NCBI GenBank assembly: GCA_040401595.1
Contig: JBBAOE010000011.1
Location: 55,350-119,349, forward strand
DNA: 64,000 nt
From: RFPW01 sp040401595
Lineage (GTDB): Bacteria; Pseudomonadota; Gammaproteobacteria; Burkholderiales; Burkholderiaceae_E
Direction of reading: 5' to 3'
Below are positions 40,534-49,144 of this stretch, piece after piece; position 1 is the stretch's first letter, and each line of letters opens with the position of its first letter. A program made the translations under genes and the position numbers. The notes beneath the pieces are model-generated. The model was not told the DNA's origin, searched no databases, and saw nothing but the letters and a program-made list of their open reading frames with translations.

Positions 40534-41843
40534 CAGGATTCGCCTCCGCCCGACTCCAGGCGCAGCGTGGCACTGCGCGCGTGCGCAGCCAGCCCTTCGC
40601 CTTGCGCCAGCGTAGCGGCGGTGGGCCCGAGCGTTCGAGCGCCCGCGGCAGAGATCGCAATCAGACTGGAGCGTTTCTGAAAATCATAAACACCCAAGGG
40701 CGACGAAAACCGCGACGTCCGCATCGTGGGCAGGACATGGTTCGGGCCTGCGCAATAATCACCGAGGGACTCGGACGACCATGGGCCGAGAAAGATGGCG
40801 CCGGCATGGCGAATCCGATCGGACCATTTCCAGGGGTCGGTCACCACGAGTTCGAGGTGCTCAGCCGCAATTCGGTTGGCGATGAGACAAGCCTCCTCCA
40901 GATCACGCACGAGAACCAGAACACCACGGTCCGCCAAAGAGCGCTCGATCGTGGCGCGACGGGGCATGGTCGGCAACAGGCGCTCCATCGACTGCGCAAC
41001 CGCCTGCAGGTGTGCGGCGTCGGGCGTCAACAGAATGGACTGCGCCAGTTCATCGTGCTCGGCCTGAGAGAACAGGTCCATCGCAATCCAGTCAGGCGGG
41101 GCGCTCGCATCCGAAATGACGAGGATTTCGCTCGGGCCGGCAATCATATCGATGCCCACGGTGCCGAAGACACGCCGCTTGGCCTCGGCCACATACGCGT
41201 TCCCGGGTCCCACAATCTTGTCCACCCGGGGAATGGTGGCTGTCCCCCAGGCCAGAGCGCCCACGGCCTGAGCGCCTCCGATGGTGAACACCCGATCAAC
41301 ACCCGCGATTGCCGCTGCGGCAAGCACCATCGGGTTACGAACCCCGTCTGGCGTCGGGACGACCATCACCAGTTCAGGCACCCCCGCCACTTTGGCCGGA
41401 ATCGCGTTCATCAGGACCGAGGACGGATACGAAGCCTTACCGCCGGGTACATACAAACCGACCCGGTCGAGCGGGGTCACTTTTTGACCCAGTCGAGTGC
41501 CATCGGGCTCCTCAATGACCCAGGTCTTGGCCAGCTGATGGCTGTGGTACCGCCGGATACGATCGGCCGCCACTTCGAGTGCTTCGCGCTGCGCGCTGTC
41601 AAGCGCAGCCACCGCCGCCTGCAAGGTATGCGGAGGTAGTTCGAGCGCCGACGCATCGCTGAGGTCGAGCCGATCGAATCGTCGGGTGTAGTCAAGCAAC
41701 GCCGCATCGCCGCGCACGCGAAGATCGGCCAGGATCGCCGCCACAGTCTGTTCGATTTCGACGTCAGCCGCAGGCTCAAACGCGAGCCGCGCAGCAAGCT
41801 GCGCGTCGAAATCCGGGTCTCGGGAATCGAGCTGAAGGATCAT
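40533..41843 (-). CDS. hisD: Histidinol dehydrogenase
   Basis: 436-residue NAD-dependent, Zn-containing enzyme for the last two oxidations to histidine. Seen: DRVGLYVPGGKASYPSSVLMNAIPAKVAGV, GGAQAVGALAWGT, KIVGPGNAYVAEAKR, MIAGPSEILVISD, DLFSQAEHDE, and HAGAIFLGPWSSESLGDYCAGPNHVLPT. The start overlaps hisG by 4 bases (ATGA). Confidence 0.97.
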   Translation of the reverse strand: MILQLDSRDPDFDAQLAARLAFEPAADVEIEQTVAAILADLRVRGDAALLDYTRRFDRLDLSDASALELPPHTLQAAVAALDSAQREALEVAADRIRRYHSHQLAKTWVIEEPDGTRLGQKVTPLDRVGLYVPGGKASYPSSVLMNAIPAKVAGVPELVMVVPTPDGVRNPMVLAAAAIAGVDRVFTIGGAQAVGALAWGTATIPRVDKIVGPGNAYVAEAKRRVFGTVGIDMIAGPSEILVISDASAPPDWIAMDLFSQAEHDELAQSILLTPDAAHLQAVAQSMERLLPTMPRRATIERSLADRGVLVLVRDLEEACLIANRIAAEHLELVVTDPWKWSDRIRHAGAIFLGPWSSESLGDYCAGPNHVLPTMRTSRFSSPLGVYDFQKRSSLIAISAAGARTLGPTAATLAQGEGLAAHARSATLRLESGGGES

Positions 41844-42538
41844 GCAAGCTCCCCCGCTGCGCCCGGTCCACCGTCGAGCCGAAGATCCTTGAGCGCCACC
41901 GCAGCGGCAAGCCGCTTGAGCAAGGGCTCGAGTACCGCTGCCCGGGTTTTCATCGAGGCCTGATTCACGATCAGACGCGACGATACTTCACCGATCTGCT
42001 CGACCTCGACGAGTTGGTTGGCGCGCAGCGTGCTACCGGTGGAGACCAGATCGACGATGGCATCGGCCAGTCCGACCAGGGGGGCGAGTTCCATCGAGCC
42101 ATACAGCTTGACCAGTTCGGCGTGAACCCCTTTGCGGGCAAAATGTTCACGGGCAATCGCCGTAAATTTGGTCGCAACCCGCAGTCGCGCGCCTCGGCGG
42201 ATCGCTTGCGCATAATCAAACCCCACGCGCGCGGCAACACTCATGCGGCATCGCCCGATCCCCAGGTCAATCGGTTGGTAAAGCGCGTGGTCACCCGCCT
42301 GGGCCAAGTGCTCGTCCAGGACATCGCTGCCTGCAACACCGAAATCAGCCGCACCATATTGCACATAGGTCGGCACGTCGGTTGCGCGCACGATGATGAG
42401 GCGCAAGCCCGGGTCTCCGGTCTGGATGATGAGCTTGCGCGAACTGTCCGCATCGGCCGCCACCTCGATACCGGCTGCGGCCAACAGGGGGACCGTGTCG
42501 GCGAAGATGCGTCCCTTGGAGAGTGCGAGCGTCAGCAT
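41840..42538 (-). CDS. hisG: ATP phosphoribosyltransferase, short form
   Basis: 232-residue committed enzyme of histidine synthesis (ATP + PRPP). Seen: LTLALSKGRIFADTVPLL, FGVAGSDVLDEH, ATKFTAIAREHFARKG, and the PRPP loop DAIVDLVSTGSTLRANQL. It lacks the C-terminal regulatory domain of long HisG, so by family rule it needs the HisZ partner, which is not in the window. First gene of the his block, 51 bases after murA. Confidence 0.96.
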   Translation of the reverse strand: MLTLALSKGRIFADTVPLLAAAGIEVAADADSSRKLIIQTGDPGLRLIIVRATDVPTYVQYGAADFGVAGSDVLDEHLAQAGDHALYQPIDLGIGRCRMSVAARVGFDYAQAIRRGARLRVATKFTAIAREHFARKGVHAELVKLYGSMELAPLVGLADAIVDLVSTGSTLRANQLVEVEQIGEVSSRLIVNQASMKTRAAVLEPLLKRLAAAVALKDLRLDGGPGAAGELA

Positions 42539-42589
42539 GGGATTGGGCTCAGTGTCTTGATTGGGGTCCAGGGCAAGGCGGCACGCAGG

Positions 42590-43885
42590 CTAGGCCAGAC
42601 GTTCAATCTGCGCCCCCAGGGCCGTCAGTTTTTGCTCCATGCGTTCATACCCGCGGTCCAGATGATAGACGCGATCAATCGTCGTCTCGCCGCTGGCCAC
42701 CAGCGCCGCAATCACCAGACCGGCTGATGCACGCAAATCCGTTGCCATCACATTCGCCCCCGACAGGCCTGCGACCCCACGGACGACCGCTGTTGAGCCA
42801 TCAATCGCAATATCAGCACCGAGACGCTTGAGTTCCTGCACGTGCATGAAACGGTTCTCGAAAATCGTTTCAACAATGAATCCAGCGCCTTCGGCGATGG
42901 TGTTGAGCGCCATGAACTGCGCCTGCATATCGGTCGCAAACCCTGGGTAGGGCGCGGTACGCAGATCCACGGCCCGTGGACGCCGGTGCATGACGATGCG
43001 GATGCTGTCGCGATCACAGTCGATTTCGCACCCGGCTTCGCGCAACTTCTCGACCGTGGCATCCAGCGTCTCTGGCGCAACCCCCGTGAGTCGCACATCG
43101 CCCCCGGTCGCCGCCACAGCGCACAGAAACGTGCCCGTCTCGATCCGATCGGGCATCACGCGATGGGTCGCCCCATGAAGTCGCTCAACGCCCTGAATCA
43201 CAATCCGGTCGGTCCCGGCGCCTTCGATTTGAGCGCCCATGGAGCGCAAGCAGTTCGCCAGGTCCACCACTTCAGGCTCGCGTGCCGCATTCTCGATCAC
43301 GGTTTCGCCATCGGCCAGACAGGCGGCCATCATCAGGTTTTCGGTCCCGGTCACAGTGACCATGTCGGTCACCAGCTTGGTACCACGCAGGCGCCGACCC
43401 GCTCGTCCCGAGGCGCCTGAACGATGGGGAACGCTCGCCACGATATCGCCATGTTCGATGGCAATCTCGGCCCCCATTGCCTGCAAACCCTTGATGTGCT
43501 GATCGACCGGGCGCTGCCCGATGGCACATCCACCCGGCAGGGCCACGCGCGCGCGCCCGAATCGGGCCAACAGCGGGCCAAGAACCAGAATCGACGCACG
43601 CATGGTGCGCACGAGCTCATAAGGCGCTGTCGGATCGAGTTCATCGGGCGTAACCAGAACCAGACGCTGCGACCCTGTGTCGTCCTCGATGCGAACCCGG
43701 GCCCCCATGCGTTCCAGCAACCGACGCGTCGTGACTACGTCGCGCAATCGGGGCACATGATCGACGGTCAAGGGCTCTGCGGTCAGAAGACCTGCACACA
43801 GAATCGGTAGCGCCGCATTTTTCGCGCCGGACACCGCGATCTCTCCCGCAAGCGGACGACCGCCCGTGATTCTGAGCCGGTCCAC
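42590..43885 (-). CDS. murA: UDP-N-acetylglucosamine 1-carboxyvinyltransferase
   Basis: 431 residues; transfers enolpyruvate to UDP-GlcNAc, first committed step of peptidoglycan synthesis and target of fosfomycin. Seen: GGRPLAGEIAVSGAKNAALPIL, catalytic Cys in ALPGGCAIGQRPVDQHIKGL near residue 115, RTAPYPGFATDMQAQFMA, and NRFMHVQELKRLGADI. 2 bases after ibaG. Confidence 0.97.
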   Translation of the reverse strand: MDRLRITGGRPLAGEIAVSGAKNAALPILCAGLLTAEPLTVDHVPRLRDVVTTRRLLERMGARVRIEDDTGSQRLVLVTPDELDPTAPYELVRTMRASILVLGPLLARFGRARVALPGGCAIGQRPVDQHIKGLQAMGAEIAIEHGDIVASVPHRSGASGRAGRRLRGTKLVTDMVTVTGTENLMMAACLADGETVIENAAREPEVVDLANCLRSMGAQIEGAGTDRIVIQGVERLHGATHRVMPDRIETGTFLCAVAATGGDVRLTGVAPETLDATVEKLREAGCEIDCDRDSIRIVMHRRPRAVDLRTAPYPGFATDMQAQFMALNTIAEGAGFIVETIFENRFMHVQELKRLGADIAIDGSTAVVRGVAGLSGANVMATDLRASAGLVIAALVASGETTIDRVYHLDRGYERMEQKLTALGAQIERLA

Positions 43886-43887
43886 GC

Positions 43888-44184
43888 TCAGTGGGCGCCG
43901 TCGCGGCGCGCCTGAACCGTTCCATCATCGGGCGTAGCGACGCCGCTCTCATGCGCCCATTCCGCTGGCGTCAGGGTCCGCATCGACAGCGCGTGAACCG
44001 TCTCTCGCATCCGGTCACCGAGCGCCGCATAGACCCGCTGATGCCGCTGAACCGAGCGCAAGCCCTCAAAACCAGCCGAAACAATCACGGCCTGAAAATG
44101 ACGCCCGTCACCATCGACACTCAGGTGGCTGCAAGCGAGCCCCTGCGCGATCCACTGTGCAACGAGATCTGGAGTCGGATTCAT
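43888..44184 (-). CDS. ibaG: BolA/IbaG-family protein
   Basis: 98 residues. BolA fold: LVAQWIAQGLACSHLSVDGDGRHFQAVIVSAGFEGLRSVQRHQRVYAALGDRM, then IHALS-type ending (VHALSMRTLTPAEW). Partners of CGFS glutaredoxins in Fe-S handling; a grxD lies in this window. ATG 44184 is 13 bases after the permease stop. Confidence 0.9.
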   Translation of the reverse strand: MNPTPDLVAQWIAQGLACSHLSVDGDGRHFQAVIVSAGFEGLRSVQRHQRVYAALGDRMRETVHALSMRTLTPAEWAHESGVATPDDGTVQARRDGAH

Positions 44185-44197
44185 CAGCAATGTCACC

Positions 44198-44977
44198 TCA
44201 ATAACGCAGACGATAGCCACTGGCCAGAAGGCGCAAGGCGATCACCGCAGCCACGGTCAGCGTCACCAGACAGATCCCGAGGCTGAGTTCCAGCGGAACA
44301 TCCGACACCCCGAAAAAGCCGTGACGAAAGCCGTCGACCATGTAAAAAAACGGATTCAGATGAGAGACCATCCGCCAGAATGGGGGTAGCGTCTGAACAG
44401 AATAAAAAACGCCCGACAGGAAGGTGGCGGGCATGACGATGAAGTTCTGAAACGCCGCAATCTGGTCGAATTTCTCGGCCCAGAGTCCGGCAATCAGGCC
44501 GATTGTACCGAGGATCGCACTGCCCAGGACGGCGAAAACCAGGATCCATAGCGGTGCGACAAACTGCAGGTCAGCGAACCAGACTGTCGTCAGCAACAGC
44601 CCCAGGCCAACGACCAGGCCGCGCACCATCGATGCTGCAACATAGGCAACAAAGAACTCCCAGTGCGCCAGCGGGGTGAGCAGGATGAACACCAGATTGC
44701 CGGTGACTTTGGACTGAATCAGCGACGATGAACTGTTGGCAAAGGCATTCTGCAGGACCGACATCATGATAAGGCCTGGAATCAGAAACGCTGTGTAACC
44801 GACACCGGGAAAGATATCGAGACGGCCCTCCAGCACGTGGGCGAACACCAATAGATACAGTACGGCCGTCAACATCGGCGCCACGACCGTCTGGACGCTG
44901 ACTTTCCAGAAGCGCAGCAGTTCCTTAGCAAACAAGGTCTGCAGGCCCACTGACCAGACGCGGCGCAAGGCGCTCAC
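44198..44977 (-). CDS. ABC-2 type transporter permease
   Basis: 259-residue permease of the NodJ/DrrB/YadH type with about six hydrophobic segments: SVQTVVAPMLTAVLYLLVFA, FLIPGLIMMSVLQNAFANSSSSL, LGSAILGTIGLIAGLWAEKFDQIAAFQNF, and IMPATFLSGVFYS-type (VMPATFLSGVFYSVQTLP). Substrate unknown. Pairs with the ATPase upstream, whose stop overlaps its start by 4 bases. Always near mla-ibaG-murA in related genomes. Confidence 0.93.
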   Translation of the reverse strand: MSALRRVWSVGLQTLFAKELLRFWKVSVQTVVAPMLTAVLYLLVFAHVLEGRLDIFPGVGYTAFLIPGLIMMSVLQNAFANSSSSLIQSKVTGNLVFILLTPLAHWEFFVAYVAASMVRGLVVGLGLLLTTVWFADLQFVAPLWILVFAVLGSAILGTIGLIAGLWAEKFDQIAAFQNFIVMPATFLSGVFYSVQTLPPFWRMVSHLNPFFYMVDGFRHGFFGVSDVPLELSLGICLVTLTVAAVIALRLLASGYRLRY

Positions 44978-45942
44978 GGCGTCTGCTCCTGCGCCATCAG
45001 ACGCAGAAAGACATCTTCAAGGTCGGTATGCACCAGTTCGATTTCAAGAATACGGCTCCCCCAGACCCGAATTGCGGCGAGCATGGCTTCGACTTCCGCA
45101 TAATCATCGATCCGCAGGGCGACCTGCGTCGATGCAGCGCCCGGATCAGACGATGAGGTTGTGGTGAGAGCGGGCATCGCGGCAATGCCCAACCGCAAGG
45201 GCTCGAGCGCTGGGGGTAGCGAGCCCTGCAAGCGCAACAACAAGCGCCCGCCCGCAAAACGTCGAAGCAAGGCCGAAGTGGCATCGAGGGCAACAACCCG
45301 ACCGCCGCGCAACATCGCAATACGTCCGCACAGCGTTTGCGCTTCTTCCAGATAATGCGTGGTCAGCACGATGGTGTGCCCTTGCTGGTTCAGCGACCGG
45401 ATGAACTGCCACAGCGTCTGACGCAATTCGACATCAACACCCGCCGTCGGTTCGTCGAGGATGATCACCGGGGGGCGATGGACGAGCGCCTGAGCAATCA
45501 GCACGCGTCGCTTCATCCCACCGGAGAGCGCTCGCATATTGGTGTCGGCTTTGTCCGCCAAGCCCAAACCCTGGAGGATTTCATCGATCCAGGCATCGTT
45601 ATGACGCAAGCCGTAATAACCGGATTGCAAGCGCAGAATTTCGCGAACGGTGAAAAACGGATCGAACACCAATTCCTGCGGTACGACCCCCAATGCAGCC
45701 CGTGCAGCGCGAAATTCGCGTTCAACATCGTGTCCCATGACCGCGGCCCGACCGGAACTTGCACGGACGAGCCCGGCAATGATCGAAATCAGCGTGGTTT
45801 TGCCCGCGCCGTTCGGTCCCAGCAATCCAAAAAACTCGCCGGGTTCAACCCGAAGCGAAACCCCGTCGAGCGCAGTGAACTTCCCATAGCACTTGACCAG
45901 ACTCGCGACTTCGATCGCGGCAATCCCCGAGTCGGTCGTCAT
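44974..45942 (-). CDS. ABC transporter ATP-binding protein (DrrA/YadG type)
   Basis: 322 residues. Walker A LLGPNGAGKTTLIS near residue 45, Q-loop VVPQELVFDPFFTVREIL, signature LSGGMKRRVLIAQAL, Walker B VIILDEPTAGVDVELRQ, H-loop TTHYLEEAQTLC. The C-terminal ~90 residues form the extension usual in ABC-2 exporter ATPases. 3 bases after mlaB. Confidence 0.94.
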   Translation of the reverse strand: MTTDSGIAAIEVASLVKCYGKFTALDGVSLRVEPGEFFGLLGPNGAGKTTLISIIAGLVRASSGRAAVMGHDVEREFRAARAALGVVPQELVFDPFFTVREILRLQSGYYGLRHNDAWIDEILQGLGLADKADTNMRALSGGMKRRVLIAQALVHRPPVIILDEPTAGVDVELRQTLWQFIRSLNQQGHTIVLTTHYLEEAQTLCGRIAMLRGGRVVALDATSALLRRFAGGRLLLRLQGSLPPALEPLRLGIAAMPALTTTSSSDPGAASTQVALRIDDYAEVEAMLAAIRVWGSRILEIELVHTDLEDVFLRLMAQEQTP

Positions 45943-45945
45943 CGT

Positions 45946-46242
45946 TCAAACAGCCGCATTCAAGAGCAAGCCATCGGCGCCATACAGCGAAGCCAGTTTG
46001 AGCAGTTTTTGCGGCAGATTGACCAGTTCGAGTTTGATACCCGCGCCCTCGGCGCAACGCAACGCTGCCAGCAACACCACCACCGCCGATGAATCGAAGC
46101 GATCCAGGGCGGAACAATCAATCCGGGCGGTATCTCCCTGGGGGCCTCGCTGATGCTGGGCGATCGCTCGCTCGAGCCGACCGATCCAGCCTGAGGCCTC
46201 TTCATGACGAAGCTGCTCGGGCAGCGCAAGCGTTTCAGCCAC
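45946..46242 (-). CDS. mlaB: STAS-domain protein MlaB
   Basis: 98-residue STAS domain (IDCSALDRFDSSAVVVLLAALRCAEGAGIKLELVNLP). In the Mla system MlaB stabilises the MlaFE ABC core on the cytoplasmic side. The DSSAV site carries the conserved serine. Overlaps the end of mlaC by 8 bases. Confidence 0.88.
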   Translation of the reverse strand: MAETLALPEQLRHEEASGWIGRLERAIAQHQRGPQGDTARIDCSALDRFDSSAVVVLLAALRCAEGAGIKLELVNLPQKLLKLASLYGADGLLLNAAV

Positions 46243-47005
46243 GGCGTGCCGCAGCCTGGTCGTACGCCCGGTTTTTCTCGGAAAGCGTGCGGATCAACCC
46301 ATCAATCCCATTGGCGGACACTTCCTGGGCAAACTGGTTTCGATAGCTCTCCACCAGCCAAATCCCCAGCACATTGACATCGTAGATTTTCCAGCCCTCA
46401 GCGGTCCGCTGGAGGCGATAGTCGAGCTGGATGGGCTCACTGCGCGGGCGCAGGATTTCACTTCGCACGACGATCTCGGTATCGGCTGGATCCGCCCGCA
46501 AGGGGCGCAGGCGCAGGGTCACGTCGCGTGCGCTCGAGAGCGCACCGGAGTAAGTGCGCAGCAACAGGGCGCGAAATTCGGTCATCAGCTGCTTCTGCTG
46601 CTCGGGCGTGGCCTGGCGCCAGTTACGCCCGACAGCGAGCGCCGTCATCCGCGCAAAGTCCACCTTCGGCATGACGGTCGCATCAACAAATTCAGAGACC
46701 CGCCGCAAGTCCCCGTTCTGAATATCCCGATCCGTGCGGATCCGCTCCAGCACGTCATTGCTGAGGCGCTGGACCATCAGATCGGGGGCCTCAATGGCAG
46801 CTGCGCCAGCCGGCGACTGAGCGTTCGCCGATGCCGACCAGCCAAGACCAGCACCTGCGGATCCCAGGCAAGCCAGAATCAGTAGCGCGGATCCCAGGAC
46901 TGAACTCGGGGCTCGTCCACGAGGCGCCGACTGGACCGGGAAAAACGAACGGGCGTCAGCACCCGTGCAGCCAGCGGGCGGATGGGTGGTTCGGTTCAGC
47001 AGCAT
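46235..47005 (-). CDS. mlaC: Periplasmic phospholipid-binding protein MlaC
   Basis: 256 residues. A long ~35-residue N-terminal stretch precedes the signal hydrophobic core (VLGSALLILACLGSAGAGLGW) and a cleavage site near SANAQ. Mature MlaC/Ttg2D fold: VSEFVDATVMPKVDFARMTALAVGRNWRQATPEQQKQLMTEF, VGIWLVESYRNQFAQEV-type ending (LGIWLVESYRNQF). Shuttles phospholipid between MlaA and MlaD. The true start may lie downstream of 47005, since no ribosome-binding site is evident. Confidence 0.92.
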   Translation of the reverse strand: MLLNRTTHPPAGCTGADARSFFPVQSAPRGRAPSSVLGSALLILACLGSAGAGLGWSASANAQSPAGAAAIEAPDLMVQRLSNDVLERIRTDRDIQNGDLRRVSEFVDATVMPKVDFARMTALAVGRNWRQATPEQQKQLMTEFRALLLRTYSGALSSARDVTLRLRPLRADPADTEIVVRSEILRPRSEPIQLDYRLQRTAEGWKIYDVNVLGIWLVESYRNQFAQEVSANGIDGLIRTLSEKNRAYDQAAARRG

Positions 47006-47077
47006 GGCAGACAGACTCTGGAGTAGGAGAGAGGAGGGATTTACGAGGAAGCAGTTTCGAGTAACTCGTGGTCGGGC

Positions 47078-47854
47078 TCAAGAACGCGCGCCTTTCTTTT
47101 TCGGGGGCGGCGGGTCACCGTCCCAGATCTGAGATTCACGGCGTTGCAGATAGGCGTCCCGAATAAACAGGTAACGGTCGATCGAGATCTCATTGAGGAG
47201 CCGATCGCTACCGAGTACTCGGGCGCGCGCGTCAACCAGACGGGTGGCCGTGATGGCGTTGCGGGCACCCGGGTCGGAGAGGGTCCGAAATGGATTCGCC
47301 TGCAGGTCGCCTGCGAAGGCTCCCACCGCATCGCGCAGCGAACTCGGCCCAAAGAGGGGCAGCACTAGGTAGGGGCCTTCCGGAAATCCCCAGCGTCCCA
47401 GCGTCTGGCCAAAATCTTCTCTGTGCTTGGGCAACCCGAAGTCGGAGGCAAGATCGGCAATGCCCCCGAGTCCGAACGTGCTGTTGACGGCAAAGCGCAA
47501 GGCATCCGAACCCGCTTCGTGGGGCTTTCCCTGCAGCAGGTTGTTGGTCGCGCTCCAGATATCGCCCACATTGCCAAAGACGTTACCGACGATCAGCCGG
47601 ATCGGCGGTGGGACCACCGTGTCGTAACCCTTCGCGGCGGGGCGGATGATCCAGTCATCGAGTTTCTGATTGAACTCCAGCGTGACCCGATTGATGGGCT
47701 CCAGTGGGTCATTGACGACAGGCATATCGAAGACGTCGTCCGTCTCCTGCATGGCCGGGGGAACAGGATCGGTCGTCTGCGCGATCGCTGGCGCAACAAC
47801 CGTCAGCGCCGCGCCAACCCAGATCGCTGCGATTCCGCGTTGCAAGCGTCTCAT
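47078..47854 (-). CDS. mlaA: Outer-membrane phospholipid-removal protein MlaA (VacJ), no lipobox
   Basis: 258 residues. MlaA family blocks: DPLEPINRVTLEFNQKLDDWIIRPAAKGYD, GNVGDIWSATNNLLQGK, FAVNSTFGLGGIADLASDFGLPKHREDFGQTLGRWG, GPYLVLPLFGPSSLRDAVG. MlaA is normally a lipoprotein, but the N-terminus here (GIAAIWVGAALTVVAPAIAQTTDP) has no cysteine and looks like a signal-peptidase-I substrate. Overlaps mlaD by 4 bases (ATGA). The tail is Lys/Pro-rich. Confidence 0.94.
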   Translation of the reverse strand: MRRLQRGIAAIWVGAALTVVAPAIAQTTDPVPPAMQETDDVFDMPVVNDPLEPINRVTLEFNQKLDDWIIRPAAKGYDTVVPPPIRLIVGNVFGNVGDIWSATNNLLQGKPHEAGSDALRFAVNSTFGLGGIADLASDFGLPKHREDFGQTLGRWGFPEGPYLVLPLFGPSSLRDAVGAFAGDLQANPFRTLSDPGARNAITATRLVDARARVLGSDRLLNEISIDRYLFIRDAYLQRRESQIWDGDPPPPKKKGARS

Positions 47855-48342
47855 CGCGGTGCCGCCTTGGCCGGGGCCGCAGCGGCCGGCTCGGCCGCCT
47901 TCGAATAGAGAAATTGACTAATCAGGTTCTCCAGAACAACCGCGGATTGGGTCATGGCAATGGTCGATCCAGCCGCCAGCATGGCCGATTCTCCACCGGG
48001 CTCGAGTCCAATGTACTGTTCTCCCAGCAGGCCGGAGGTCAAAATCTTGGCTGAGGTGTCTTTCGGAAATTGAAACCGCCGGTCCAGCGCCAGCATGACG
48101 ACCGCTTGATAGGTGCCATCGTCAAAACTGATGGATTTGACGCGGCCCACCGTGACCCCGGCGCTCTTGACCGGGGCGCGCGGCTTGAGTCCACCCACAT
48201 TATCGAAACGGGCCCGGATCTCGAGGGCATTACCCAGATCGACCCCACCCAGATTGGCGACCCGGAAGGCCAGAAACACAAGCGCAGCCGAACCCGCAAG
48301 CACGAATAGTCCCACCAGCGCATCCGTTTTCTTCCGATCCAT
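47851..48342 (-). CDS. mlaD: MCE-family protein MlaD
   Basis: 163 residues. N-terminal anchor (ALVGLFVLAGSAALVFLAFRVA) followed by one MCE domain (IRARFDNVGGLKPRAPVKSAGVTVGRVKSISFD; TSGLLGEQYIGLEPGGES) and an Ala-rich tail. Forms the hexameric ring of the inner-membrane MlaFEDB complex. Confidence 0.95.
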   Translation of the reverse strand: MDRKKTDALVGLFVLAGSAALVFLAFRVANLGGVDLGNALEIRARFDNVGGLKPRAPVKSAGVTVGRVKSISFDDGTYQAVVMLALDRRFQFPKDTSAKILTSGLLGEQYIGLEPGGESAMLAAGSTIAMTQSAVVLENLISQFLYSKAAEPAAAAPAKAAPR

Positions 48343-48351
48343 TCGTATCCC

Positions 48352-49143
48352 CTATCGCGTTCCGAACATCAGCGCAGTCAATAAAAAATCGAGTCCGAGC
48401 ACGGCCAGCGACGACACGACCACGGTCTTGGTCGTGGCGCGCGCGACCCCTTCTGGCGTAGGCACCGCATCCCAGCCGGTCAGGAGCGCCACAAAACCCA
48501 CCGTGACGCCAAACACCACGCTCTTCACAATCCCGTTGACGATGTCGTCAACAAACTCGACCCCTGCCTGCATTTGCGACCAGAAAGCCCCGTCATCGAC
48601 GCCAATCATGGGTACCCCGACCAGCCACCCCCCGAGAACGCCCACCCCGGAAAACAGGGCTGCGAGCAACGGCATACAGATGATCGCAGCGGCAAACCGC
48701 GGGGCAAGGACCCGTTGAAAGGGGTCGACCGCCATCATTTCCATTGCTGCCAGCTGCTCACCCGCCTTCATCAGCCCGATCTCGGCGGTCAGCGAGGTTC
48801 CGGCCCGGCCCGCGAACAACAAGGCCGTCACGACCGGGCCCAGTTCACGCACAAGCGACAGCGCGACCAGAACGCCCAGGGCCTGCTCAGCCCCATAGCG
48901 ACGCAACGTATAGTAGCCCTGCAGGCCCAACACAAACCCCACAAAAAGGCCGGAGACCATGATGATTGCGACCGAACGGTTACCCACGAAGTGCATCTGG
49001 TCGATCACCAGACGTGGCCTGCCCAGAGCCATACCGCTCGCGAGCAGAAGGCGCACGAAATAACGGGCTGCCCGCCCCGTGTCCACCACACTGGCGCGCA
49101 CCCCCTGTCCAAAAGCCGCCATGGCACGGATGAACCAGTCCAT
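48352..49143 (-). CDS. mlaE: ABC lipid-transport permease MlaE
   Basis: 263-residue MlaE/YrbE permease. Seen: LVIDQMHFVGNRSVAIIMVSGLFVGFVLGLQGYYTLRRYGAEQALG, VLVALSLVRELGPVVTALLFAGRAGTSLTAEIGLMKAGEQLAAMEMM, VFGVTVGFVALLTG. Hallmark E-L-G-P and E-I-G blocks are intact. One base between mlaF and mlaE. Confidence 0.97.
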   Translation of the reverse strand: MDWFIRAMAAFGQGVRASVVDTGRAARYFVRLLLASGMALGRPRLVIDQMHFVGNRSVAIIMVSGLFVGFVLGLQGYYTLRRYGAEQALGVLVALSLVRELGPVVTALLFAGRAGTSLTAEIGLMKAGEQLAAMEMMAVDPFQRVLAPRFAAAIICMPLLAALFSGVGVLGGWLVGVPMIGVDDGAFWSQMQAGVEFVDDIVNGIVKSVVFGVTVGFVALLTGWDAVPTPEGVARATTKTVVVSSLAVLGLDFLLTALMFGTR

Positions 49144-49144
49144 C

